From Kudoa neothunni (Eukaryota > Cnidaria), in NCBI GenBank assembly GCA_964304625.1, contig OZ199839.1, positions 8,432,001 to 8,496,000 on the forward strand: 64,000 nucleotides of DNA. Direction: 5' to 3'. Position numbers and translations under genes: made by a program. Numbering within the stretch: position 1 is the stretch's first letter; each line of letters starts with the position of its first letter. The notes beneath the pieces were generated by a model. The model saw only the letters and a list, made by a program, of their open reading frames with translations. It had not been told where the DNA came from and searched no databases. Of this stretch, positions 22,656 through 33,179 are shown piece after piece.

Positions 22656-22956
22656 AGTTCACCGTAATGTAAAAAAGTCGTTTATGAATAATATTGTGTA
22701 CGAATTGTCTTCGTCAAAATATATTCAGTATTCAATTAATTTATAGTTTATTAATCTAATTGATATATTGGCGTGTATGAATGGTTATTAATGTGGATCA
22801 ATAAATACGACTCATTCAAAGCAAAATTATTTTACTTGTTAGCAACGTTTACTAAAAATTTTATGGAAAAAAATAAAATAGTATTAGAAAAATATGTAAA
22901 ATAAAGCACTTGGCTTATATCATTAGAATTTAGTTTCAATTTATCAAACAACTCCA

Positions 22957-22977
22957 TATATATATATATATATATAT
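22957..22977. repeat. (TA)n microsatellite
   Basis: About ten TA units in non-coding DNA upstream of the Kunitz-like gene. Confidence 0.95.
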
Positions 22978-24600
22978 GCCATAAATCCATAAAATATTTA
23001 TAATATATTTTATCATTACATTATAAAAAGTCTAGCGAAACATGAATAACGATGTTCGTTCGATTTCATTCATCCAAGTCGAAAAACTAATTAGCATAAT
23101 AGTATTTTTTGGAAACAATTTTTATTAATTAAAAGTCCGTAATGTTATTTTTAACTTTAGGAAGAATACTTTAGATGTTTAAATTTTATAAAATACACTT
23201 TATTTCGTCGCTAGTTGACGGAAAGTCTTTAAAATATTTAAAAGTTAATTATCATTATAATGAAACGAATGTATTATTTTTGAATTTTAATTTAAGTATA
23301 TTTACAGATTCATTATTTAGTTACATCTTAGAATAAAATATGAAAACAAAAAATGTTGGAATATTCAACATGAATTAAGTTGTTGGATAATCACTAAAGT
23401 TATCAATGTTCATACTTTTTTAATCTTTTAAATGGGCAACATTTTATTCATTAATTTAATTAAAATTTAATAATTATTTTCTTAGAGCGGTTATTCTAAA
23501 CCAAATATAAGAATAGTCATAAAATATTTCTTAAAATTTCAATTAATGTTTAGTTTAAAATGGACTGAAATTTGTTCGACTCATTGTTATCTTCTTCATA
23601 TTTTGTACTTTAAAAATAAAAACTGGAATATTCTATTAGCTAAATTCTATTAACCATCCGAGTGTCTTTGGAGTCCATTGGGTCCCAATGGATGTGTAAA
23701 TAAATTTTAGAAAACCTGATTTTACATCAATGAATTAAAGATCATATTTATTCTTCTGAAAATATGAGTTCTATTAAAGTATTACAGAAAATTTAAATTT
23801 GTACGTTCATGTCACGAAATAATCAAAATACTTACACGTTCCTTCTTTTAGGGTCTAATGGACCCAGATTTTTTACCAAACAACAAAGAAAAATAATGTA
23901 AAGTAATTTTTTGAAATTAAATAAAATTTTATCGAGAGGAGGCAGAGATAATTTGGAAAACTATGTGTTCATCAAATATGGAACATTACCGACGAATGAA
24001 ATGATGCCAAAAATGGTTCTTATTGTAATATTTTGAATGAAATTGGATCCGATATTAATTAAATTTATGATAACTATTGATAATATGGTTATTTACGCTG
24101 ATCCGAAGTTTCTTAGGGTAATAAATGCTATCGAAATATATACGAACGTAAGGATGGTATTAATTGGTTTTCTGAGGATATCCAAATAACTAAAAACTTT
24201 AAATAGAATATTTTTCAAAACCTCAAGGTTCACGTTCCTACACTTCAAACAGAATCAACTCCACCACTGATACATTCCTAATATTTTATAGTAAGTCTTT
24301 TTCTCAACTGTTATTTCAAATACTAACAAGTTTGATAATTATAATTCTCGGACTTATTTGAAGACTTGGCAAACCAACAGTCACTGGCTTATATTGGAAT
24401 CCTTTTCTATATGCTAATTGTCAGATCTAAATCATAATCACTCAAATTTCTTTGTTGCAAGTGTTGCTATTATTGTTGAAGATCTCGAGAGAGAAAAGCG
24501 AAGAAATTTTTTTGTCTGTAAAATCAGTTGTAATAAAATAAATTTGAATGTTTTTTTCGTGATATATTGTAACATTAAAAATTAAAATAATATAAATATC
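22978..24600. other. Gene-free AT-rich stretch
   Basis: No gene supported. It contains two piggyBac-end-like segments (23650 and 23841), listed separately. Confidence 0.6.
23650..23880 (+). repeat. piggyBac-end-like segments with GGGTC/GACCC hairpins
   Basis: TTAACCATCCGAGTGTC at 23650 leads to CCATTGGGTCCCAATGG (23675-23691), an almost perfect palindrome. At 23841 a second segment reads CTTACACGTTCC then GGGTCTAATGGACCCAGATTTTT, matching the inner part of the ends at 56544 and 38185 (TACAC, hairpin, T-run). The order suggests two tandem or nested ends. Confidence 0.5.
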
Positions 24601-24627
24601 TCACATTTGATCTATTTTGAACCAAGA

Positions 24628-24633
24628 TATATG

Positions 24634-24667
<34 letters not shown>

Positions 24668-24682
24668 TATATACATATATAT
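24628..24682. repeat. (TA)n microsatellite
   Basis: Interrupted TA repeat of about 55 bp next to the 3' end of the hAT relic. Confidence 0.95.
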
Positions 24683-24699
24683 ACGTATTGCGGGTTTTA

Positions 24700-25781
24700 T
24701 TGGACGTAATTATTAAGTAATTAATCATAAAGGAAATACTTTTTAGGATCTCGATAATGTGGCATGATAAATTGTCCAAGTAATTTCCATCAATCAATGA
24801 AATAAACTTGAGATTTTCGACATCTTTGAATCTCGTTCTCAGATTCTTTATTATATCATTGACTATTGTACCAAATAATCTTGCTCTTTCATTTTTTGTG
24901 TCACATTGAGTGCGAAAGATGGATCTAATTAAGTTATTTTTTAAATTATAATACAATAACTCAAATTTTGTGTGCATATCCTCAGGTTTTGTTATTGTAA
25001 CATTGATTTTTTAGATACAATATGTAATGTCTATCATTTTCATCTGCAATATATTGAAGAGTGCACCAGTTAACCCGAAAATTTCATTATATATCATCAG
25101 TAAAAAGTATGTTGAGTCGTTTTTTGGCCAATTGTAAAGCCCAGTACTTTGAAGTAAAGTGTCTGAATACCATAATGAGGAATTGCTGGTTATATTGTAG
25201 AAAAGTTTGCAATGATCACCGCGAAACTCTAATATCATCTGCACTAATTTTGAATTTGAATTCCATCTTGTTGCTTCTGCTGTCAGATTACGTCTCCGCA
25301 CAATCTTATCAAGAAATTGGACCTGTTTAATTGAATTTTTGAAAAAATAAGAAAGTGTTTCATTAGTCTTGAAAAAGCTCGTACAATCAGGAATAAATTT
25401 TGTCGATTGTGACAACACAAGATTTAACTTATGGGCATAACAGTGAGTAAACAGCGCGGTCGATATCTTTTGTCTAACTTTCAACTGAACTCCATTTAAG
25501 TGGGAGGACATGACTATCGCTCCATTATACGTGTGTGCAACTAATTTCTCTTCAATGTTGTATTAATATATGTTTTTAAACACACATTCCATTACACAAC
25601 TTGTTGTTCTGCCACGAAGAGTATCAAACCCAATGAAAACATCCTTAATATTCGGTTCCAATACGTATCTTAATATTGTTGAACATTGAGATGTGCATGA
25701 GATATCGGTCGTCTCATCCACATCTGTCGCAACGAACGGAGCCTGTGCTGATTCCTCTTCAATATTATTCACTAAAATCAT
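24700..25781 (-). pseudogene. hAT-superfamily transposase relic (ZMYM/DUF4371 type)
   Basis: Minus strand. Frame 25781-25563 carries ATDVDETTDISCTSQCS and ILRYV, the first catalytic Asp region. Frame 25511-25011 carries MSSHLNGVQLKVRQK, ALFTHCYAHKLNLVLSQ and ATRWNSNSKLV, highly characteristic of this hAT branch, ending ILQMKMIDITYCI. Frame 24977-24700 continues with FRTQCDTKNERARLF and RFKDVENLKFISLI. Frameshifts separate the three blocks and the C-terminal dimerisation motif is not evident, so it is non-functional. Terminal repeats were not located. Confidence 0.85.
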
Positions 25782-26379
25782 CTTTATAGTCTCAATCAGA
25801 TCATTTTGAATACTGTTGGAAATACCAGAAAAAAACAGATGAATTCTGTAAATGATGAAAATATTTCGTCAAATTTTGCGGTATAATTCAACAACTCCAA
25901 ATAATTACCACGATTTAAAGACAGCTTGTGTTAATTATTACCGCTAAAAGTAAGTTCTTGTTTAATCAAAAAACCAACTTCACGAATCAAAGTTTTCAAT
26001 ACCTTTCTGTTGTCCTTAACATTTTTATTGTGAAGTTCAATTGAAATATTATTCTGTTGATCAAGACGCAATTCTACTCGTATAGATCCAAATGTTTTTC
26101 ATGAAACTTGATTTTGATAGTGTATTGCAGATCGCAATGCTTATTTAAAGCAATTAGTAAATTATTAAAGTCGAAATATCTTTTTTTGACCCACACACTT
26201 TCATTAATCACTGAAAAAAGCAAACATGGGGAACAAAAAAGCCTTTTTGTCGCAACACACCCACTTTTTTTCTCATATCACGTAGTATTAAACGTTCTGA
26301 CAATTGCCTTTCCTTTCAGTTGTTTTAGTTCTTTAAGATACCTGCTCTCCATATTTGAGGAGATGAAGTAAGCTTAACA

Positions 26380-27060
26380 GAAGCGCGGGCTCTTATGGCA
26401 AGTAGGACAATAATTAGTATTATCTTTGGGTGATATTCCTAGTATAGTCGTCAATAGATTATCTTATTTCAAAAATTTCTTTTAATTAAAATAAAAAAAA
26501 TGAAGAAAAAGAACAATTTATTTGAATAAATAATGCACGCGCAACCTGGATATTTCAGAATATTCATGTGATAAGACCGTAGGCAAGTTAAATTCTGCTT
26601 ACAGTCGGCCATTAAAAACGCAATTGTGCGCAGAATGATGCGGCGCGTGCTAGTCACGAAATTTTACGCAGAATTTACACAGTGATTAAAAGGTAGAATC
26701 GATTTGTGCCTATCTTGCTGCCAATATCTCAAATTTTTTTGTAGTTTTATACGAATATTTGAATGATTATTGTAGTTTTGAGATAAAAGGGATTTTAACT
26801 TTACAACATTAATTAATTTTTATACAATCTTTATTCAATGGGATAGGCACGCGCCTGTTGCAAATAAACATTATCATCAGTATACAGCTCTAAGTTTAAA
26901 ATCACTGCGCTGCGCAATCAGAACATGTGGAATTAACTAATTTAGTTTCTCACTGCAAAAACTATGCACTATAAATATTAATAATATTAAATAACAAAGT
27001 TTTATTGATTTAAAGTACATAAAAATCGATAAAAATCAGTAATAAGAAACGTATAATAAA
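26380..27060. other. Intergenic, with several CpG-rich NRF1-like motifs
   Basis: No gene. Unusual density of GC palindromic motifs for this DNA: GCACGCGCAAC (26534), GCGGCGCGTGC (26640), GGCACGCGCC (26844) and GCGCTGCGCA (26906), leading up to the PMPCB promoter. Confidence 0.45.
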
Positions 27061-27073
27061 CACGCGCACGCAG
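27061..27073 (+). promoter_or_regulatory. NRF1-like element upstream of PMPCB
   Basis: CACGCGCACGCAG ends 16 bp before the PMPCB start codon, almost the same spacing as the USO1 motif. In animals NRF1 drives many nuclear genes for mitochondrial proteins, which fits this gene. Confidence 0.45.
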
Positions 27074-27089
27074 AACTGGCAATTTAAAA

Positions 27090-29081
27090 ATGAGGAGCCT
27101 TTCGCTGTTCACCACGTTTCTCAAAAAGGCCAGATTCAACCCATCTGTAACAATTTAGATAAAACCATTTAAATAAAATCGTTTTAGCTTGGTCGCGTGT
27201 TCAACAAAAGATCACTTACCGGTTTTGTGTCCGATGCGAAATTGCCATTTACTGTCGAAAAACAGTTGCCATCGGTTCAAATCACCACACTTGAGAATGG
27301 AGTGAGAGTTGCCACTTACTCTTACGGTTCTCCATCTTGTTCAGTTGGTCTTTTTATTGGTGCCGGGAGTCGTTACGAAACCCAAGAAACCAACGGTACC
27401 GCTCATTTTCTTGAGCACATGGCATTCAAAGTCTTTCAACCACTCATTTATTCCAATATGATATAAAACGGATGATGCGAATGTAGGGCACTGAGAAATT
27501 GTCACAAGAGGCCATGGAAAGAGAAGTTGAACAAATTGGATGCAAACTGTTGGCTTACACCTCCAGAGAACACACCGCTTTCTACGGTAAATGCTTTGCA
27601 CAAGATGGACCCAGAGTGGTTGAAATCTTGTCGGATATTATTCAACAACCGCTTCTCTCTGAAAATGCCATCGAACGTGAAAAAGGAGTTATTCTTCGTG
27701 AGATGGAAGAAGTAGAATCTCAAGTGGAAGAATTACTGTTCGACTACCTTCATGGTACCGCCTATCAAGGATCTAGTCTTGGTTACACTATTCTTGGTCC
27801 ATCCGAAAATATCAAGGGTATGACAAGAAAGAATCTAGCCGACTACATTCGAGATCATTATACTGGCGCTAGAACTGTGTTGGTGGCCGTTGGGGATGTG
27901 GAACACAACGAATATGTGGATTTGGCCAAGAAATATTTAGGCAATTTGGATTCGAATTTTTTCCATCCCGAAAGTCCTATCAAGGAAATCCAACGCGCAA
28001 AATACATTGGATCAGAGGTTGTTTATCGATCTATCGGTCGATCAACTCATTCTACTTGTTCTATTAATCTTATTCTAGACCTCAATAAGAATTGACGATA
28101 TGCCACACGCTCACATTGCTATCGCCTTTGAAGGATGTTCACACACTCATCCTGATTTTATACCTCTAATGTTGGCATCATTGGTATATTTCTTTTAATT
28201 GCGATTATTGGAATAAATGATTTATTTATTTGTAGCATGTTGGCAACTACAACCAATCTATGGCTATTGGAAAAGTATTTTTTGTTTAATTGTTATCATT
28301 ATTTAATTTATTTAGTCTCATTATAGTCGTTTGGCGAGAGTAATTTACATCGCGTAGCAATAAATTGTCTTATTTTATTACAGAGAGCTGCTAATGATGG
28401 TCTTTGTAACAGTTTCACTTCATTCAATGCTTGCTACAATGACACTGGATTATGGTAAAATAGAATAGGAAAATGACTATTTATGTTAAAATTAATTGGT
28501 ATTTAAAGGGGAATTTATTTTGTCACCGAACGACTCAAAATACTTCAAACATTGTACGCTATCGGCCGTGAATGGTTGGTTTTTGTTATTGGCTGTAGTA
28601 GCATTGATTGTTGTGTGCTGTGTAGGGCTAAATTAAGAAACAACATTTCTGACTTTGACACTTTGGTCGCCAAAAATCTTTTCATGTCATCCTATTTAAT
28701 GCAACTTGATGGCACTACTCCAATATTCGAAGATATTGGACGGTAATTGCTTTGTTGTTAACTTTAGAATATTGGTTGTTTTTCATCCAGACAAGTTCTC
28801 GCCTACAACCAATATATCTCCCCATATGACATGGCTAGTCAGGTTCATGTATACAGTTTTCTAATTGGATGTTTTCGGTTCTAATTGAAATTTTTAGAAT
28901 GTTACCACTGAACAGGTCAGAGAAGCTGTGTCCCATGTTATGAACAAAACCGACCATGCTGTAGCAACCATCGGTGAGTTGATGCTTATTGGTTGCTGTC
29001 TTTTATTTTTTTTTAGGTCCGGTTGAGGCATTCCCCAGTTACATGACCGTCAAGGGATTCCTATACAATCCTTTTTCGTAG
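27090..29081 (+). CDS. PMPCB: Mitochondrial-processing peptidase beta subunit
   Basis: Twelve exons, 481 aa: 27090-27146, 27188-27430, 27487-28017, 28079-28183, 28236-28274, 28316-28339, 28384-28454, 28509-28574, 28626-28742, 28791-28842, 28898-28973, 29017-29081. Exon 1 is an Arg/Lys-rich mitochondrial presequence ([19 protein letters not shown]). Exon 2 ends with the inverted zinc motif HFLEHMAFK (HxxEH), and exon 3 supplies the distal Glu region ([17 protein letters not shown]), so the M16 metallopeptidase site is complete. Later landmarks: [33 protein letters not shown] and AVATIGPV. With the alpha subunit it removes targeting presequences in the matrix. Length matches the family (about 490). 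Exon 6 is a 24-nt micro-exon (SHYSRLAR). Confidence 0.96.
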
Positions 29082-31380
29082 ACACCAATTTAATCTATTC
29101 CGTATTCGTCATATATTGAATTTGATTTTTTTTCATTGTTTCTTTAAAAATCATTGATTTGAGTTGTAAAATATGGGGTTTTCCTAAAATTAGAACTTCC
29201 GAACTTTATGGGAAAAGATTAATAAAATCCTGTGTTATATTTTGTCGGGGAAACTTGATGTTCTAGCTAGATTACTTTGCAGAAAAAGTAAAAGTTGGGA
29301 TAATGCTATCTTTATATGTAATCACGTTGATAAGGACTGCTGTCTCGATTATTTCACTAGCGGTTGATTGGTATGAGAGTCGGATGATTAATTGTGTCAT
29401 TGAGCGATTTCTTGAAGTTGTATACGTTGGGTTGCACATATTGTTTGTCTGTCAATCTTTATGGTCCTGGGGGTCGCTTGTTTTAAATATTTAAGACAAC
29501 GACACTTCTGTATTCTACATCCTTATTCAATTATACAAGCTGTGGTTAATGTGTACAGTCATTACTGTGGGATATACCCGCGGTTATAACTCGGTCTGGT
29601 AGGAAGGTTTGGAATAGATGTTTGAATTTTTTATTCATATTACACCAGTGATATTCAACCGGTAATCCGCAAAAGTCGCTTAGAAGATTCATAACAAAAA
29701 ATATAGAAACTCAGACAGTGGGTAAAATCAGTTACCCACTGTATAAATTGGCGCTTGCATACAGAAAAAAACTGATTTTCTTAAATCTATATTATAGACA
29801 TTGAAGAATCACGTAAATAAATTGAGTAAAGTTTTTTGATTTATATTATATGTACAAAATAATAGTGAATTTATAGTTTGTTTTCTAAAACATTGATAAA
29901 ATTTTGTTATTTTCAATTGTCTAAATTTTCTGAGATGATATTTCATAAATCTCTTCTTCAATTTAACACAGTAGCTTGTATTTTATACTACAACCGACTT
30001 CAATATCCTTCATAGTTGATTACATGACTCCCTTATTTTCGTTAATATCAACCATTTAATCTTTCTTTATCTCCTAATCGAGTATCATTTCGTCAGTTTC
30101 GTCCTTTTTTTATTTCATAAAAATAATTTAAGGTGGAACTCTCGAATTGTAGACTAATAATTGTATTTTAATTTTTAGGAGGAAGATTTTCAAAGAACTT
30201 CAATATTTCATTTTTTTTCTTTAAATGTTCAACGCTTCTGGCTATCAGTGATGATCGTAGCTGGTGATTGCGTTAAGTCCGCAAGTGGTACAGAAATCGG
30301 AATAAAAATGTACGTAAAATTGATCATTACAGATTTTACGTACCTTGGCATTATTTGAAATTAAACGAAGATTTTATATCTGTAAAATGGGGAATACTAA
30401 ATAGAATATACACGTTTAATATGAGAATCACTAAGTTGTTTTTTAAAAAGTGCGTAAAATCGGTTGCCGATTGAAGTATGTATCTATTTACAGATGTAGG
30501 TTGTCTAAAATATTGTCGATGTCGCTTAAACGTTAAACATGATATATTTTAATTTGTTGTAAATAAATTGTTGAAAATTTGTTATAAACCTTTAATTTTA
30601 TTTGTTTACAATTTCCTTAATATACATGAGGATCCGCAAGATAATTTGAGTTTATCATGGGATCCACCATTCAAAATGATTGTAAATCACTGTATTGGAC
30701 TTTAAGGGTCATGCCGATCACGTTTGACTCAACGCTTTCGAAGCTATAAAAAATGGTGGATTCAATTATTGTGATAATTACCGTAAGAGGACAATATTTA
30801 TTGTCTTCAACCGTTACAGAATAATTGTGTGGGAAGCTAAGTACGACTTGCTGTAATTTTTATAATGTTCATGGAGTTATTGTGACATTTCAAAATTCCA
30901 CTGACTAATTAATGAACAACTCCAGGGGTTTGGTCATGTGAATAAACATAATCGAGAAATTATTTTGAATTTAATCCCAAATTATTTATTTTTTAATAAA
31001 TAAAAAGAAAAAGTTAGCTGCTTAATATAATACTTTCCCAATGGTTGCATATTGAAATATTTTAGGTACTAGTTAGAAAGTCGAACCAATACTTTAAGAA
31101 TTTAAGGGTGATATCACATACCTCTTTATTATTTATCAGCGCTATAATAAATTAAGTACTACTATTAAATAACACATATAACTACACTGTATCGCGCAGA
31201 ATGTGTATAAAAATTTAGTTGATTGATTATTTATGTATTGAAGAGAAACAACTTACATTTTATGGGAATGATTATGAAGTAATTATCACCTAGTTTTACA
31301 TGTTTTTTTTCAAAATTCATAAAATTTAAATACATTTTTAATATTATTTTAAATATTATTTTAAATTATTGTGACGCATC
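29082..31380. other. Gene-free stretch
   Basis: No supported gene. CCAGTGATATTCAACCGGT at about 29648 resembles a hAT terminal repeat; a matching end was not found. Confidence 0.55.
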
Positions 31381-31417
31381 CACATAAATAGAGTAGCGCC
31401 TAACTTCAACAGCGCTA

Positions 31418-31497
31418 TGGTCCATAGTCTAAGTGGTAAGGCTAAGGCTCCGCCACTAGTAGCTCGAGGATCACAGGTTCGATCCTCATCCGCTACA
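31418..31497 (+). tRNA. tRNA-like or tRNA-derived sequence with A and B boxes
   Basis: TAGTCTAAGTGG (31425-31436) fits a Pol III A box and GGTTCGATCC (31476-31485) a B box at suitable spacing. The T stem and acceptor stem do not pair well (TGGTCCA against CCGCTAC), so a functional tRNA is doubtful and no anticodon is assigned. A tRNA-derived SINE head or tRNA pseudogene is likelier. Confidence 0.35.
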
Positions 31498-31649
31498 ATT
31501 ATATATAATAAAGTATATTATTAATTAATTAATAGAAATAAATCTGTTACGAATATTTTATTGATATAAAATATAATTCTGCCGAGGAAAGTTATTGCAT
31601 TTTAATAATAAAAGTTTAATTAATTTCTTTAAAAATATTATTTTTAAAA

Positions 31650-32278
31650 TCTACTATATAAAACAAACCAGTAATCTGTGTGTGTCGGTGTGTACGCATT
31701 TTTCATTCTTTATAGAGAGACATATCGCTCCATTTGAGCTCACATATGGAAAGATAAAATTTTATTTTAACACAGAAAAATACGTAAAAAAATTATAAAA
31801 AGTTACGTTTAAACGTACCATAGTGTTTATTTTACTTTAAAATTATTTGAAAATAATTTAGTAATTTATTAATTCAAATAAATAATTTAGTAATTTATTA
31901 ATTCAAATAAGGACGGTAATATTAGGTTATGTAACCAAGCATTAATATGAAATTCATTTGTTGATGTTCAACAAGATTAGTCCTTTTCATATGGTATGAT
32001 TTAGATATTAATGCAAACAATAAGGAGAAAATCGATGTTTTAGGAGTTCTAAATAGGAAATTCAAACTCTCAGTAGTATTTATTCGTTTTTAAAAATATT
32101 AAATAAGGTTCATGCGTCCAATGAGTTAAATAAATCATCAGTTAATTGGGTAATCTTTATATTATTTAAATATATACTCTGAATTTACTTTGAACATCAA
32201 ATGACCTTGGCCTACTTAAAGCTTTAGTCTGCGTGGCTAGGCAAGGAAGCCTAAGCGAAGCGGGGCTTTTGCGCTAGT
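31650..32278 (+). mobile_element. Helitron-like non-autonomous element, copy A
   Basis: Starts TCTACTATATAAAACAAACC, continues with a GTGTGTGTCGGTGTGTACGC motif and ends in a GC-rich stretch AAGCCTAAGCGAAGCGGGGC then TTTTGCGCTAGT. This 5'-TCTACTATATAAA...GCGAAGCGGGG...CTAGT layout is typical of Helentron-type elements in animals. Copy B at 37021 is colinear over most of its length. No coding capacity. Confidence 0.75.
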
Positions 32279-33179
32279 TTATAATAGGTGTTATTTAAAA
32301 AATAATATAGATATAAATTTTTTAATAAATTCACTACATAATTCATTCATAATTGGCCAATTTAAGGATGAAAACTCTATTGACACGTTTTCTTCTGAAA
32401 ATTTACTTGTTAATAAACTATATAATGCATTTTTAAAATTAAAATTTTTATGTATGCGTTCTTTTACTAGGTATGTTCATCCGTTGTAATAACCAAAGCC
32501 AATGTACAATTCGGTTTGATCATTTTATATTATCTTTACTTTCGACATTTCGACAGGCACTTATCCTATTTATGAATATTGTTATAAACTATTAAGTTGA
32601 TTTAGTAGATTTTTATTTTGCATTCTCTAGGTTAATTTGTACTACCATAAATCAGGCTTTACTAAGAAAAAAGTTGTCGTTTAAATAGTTTTTTGTTTTT
32701 CATAATTCTAAAAATAAAAAATACAATAATTCATTCATTTAAAAAAATTTGATAAGAATGTGTAGTATACCGTTCTATTGATAGATGGATTTTAATATGA
32801 ATATTTTGTGCATTCAAATGAATCGATATTTTGAATTACCAGACATACACTTCCTAGCAGGGTTGATAATCCGAGATAGTTCATATTATTTATTATACAG
32901 TTTATCTTGTGATTAATCATGATAATAATACTAAAAATTTTTATAAGAAATCATTATCGTGTTTATTGATTTGAAACCTGAATTGTTTTGTCAAAGGATA
33001 ATTTTGATAATATAATATTGTCATGATTAATTATTAAAGGATAAGTTTATTATAAAATAGTTCAATAATAAAGCAATGAAACTTTCGTTCCAATAGCTTT
33101 TTGGTCCGGCACAATATCGAATATAATAAACCATTCACGTATTCAGTTACAATCGTTTATTTCACTAATACTATTAACC

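Noticed and set aside
26108-26371. 87-codon plus frame beside the hAT relic
   Set aside because: Antisense side of the decayed hAT region; residue pattern not protein-like.
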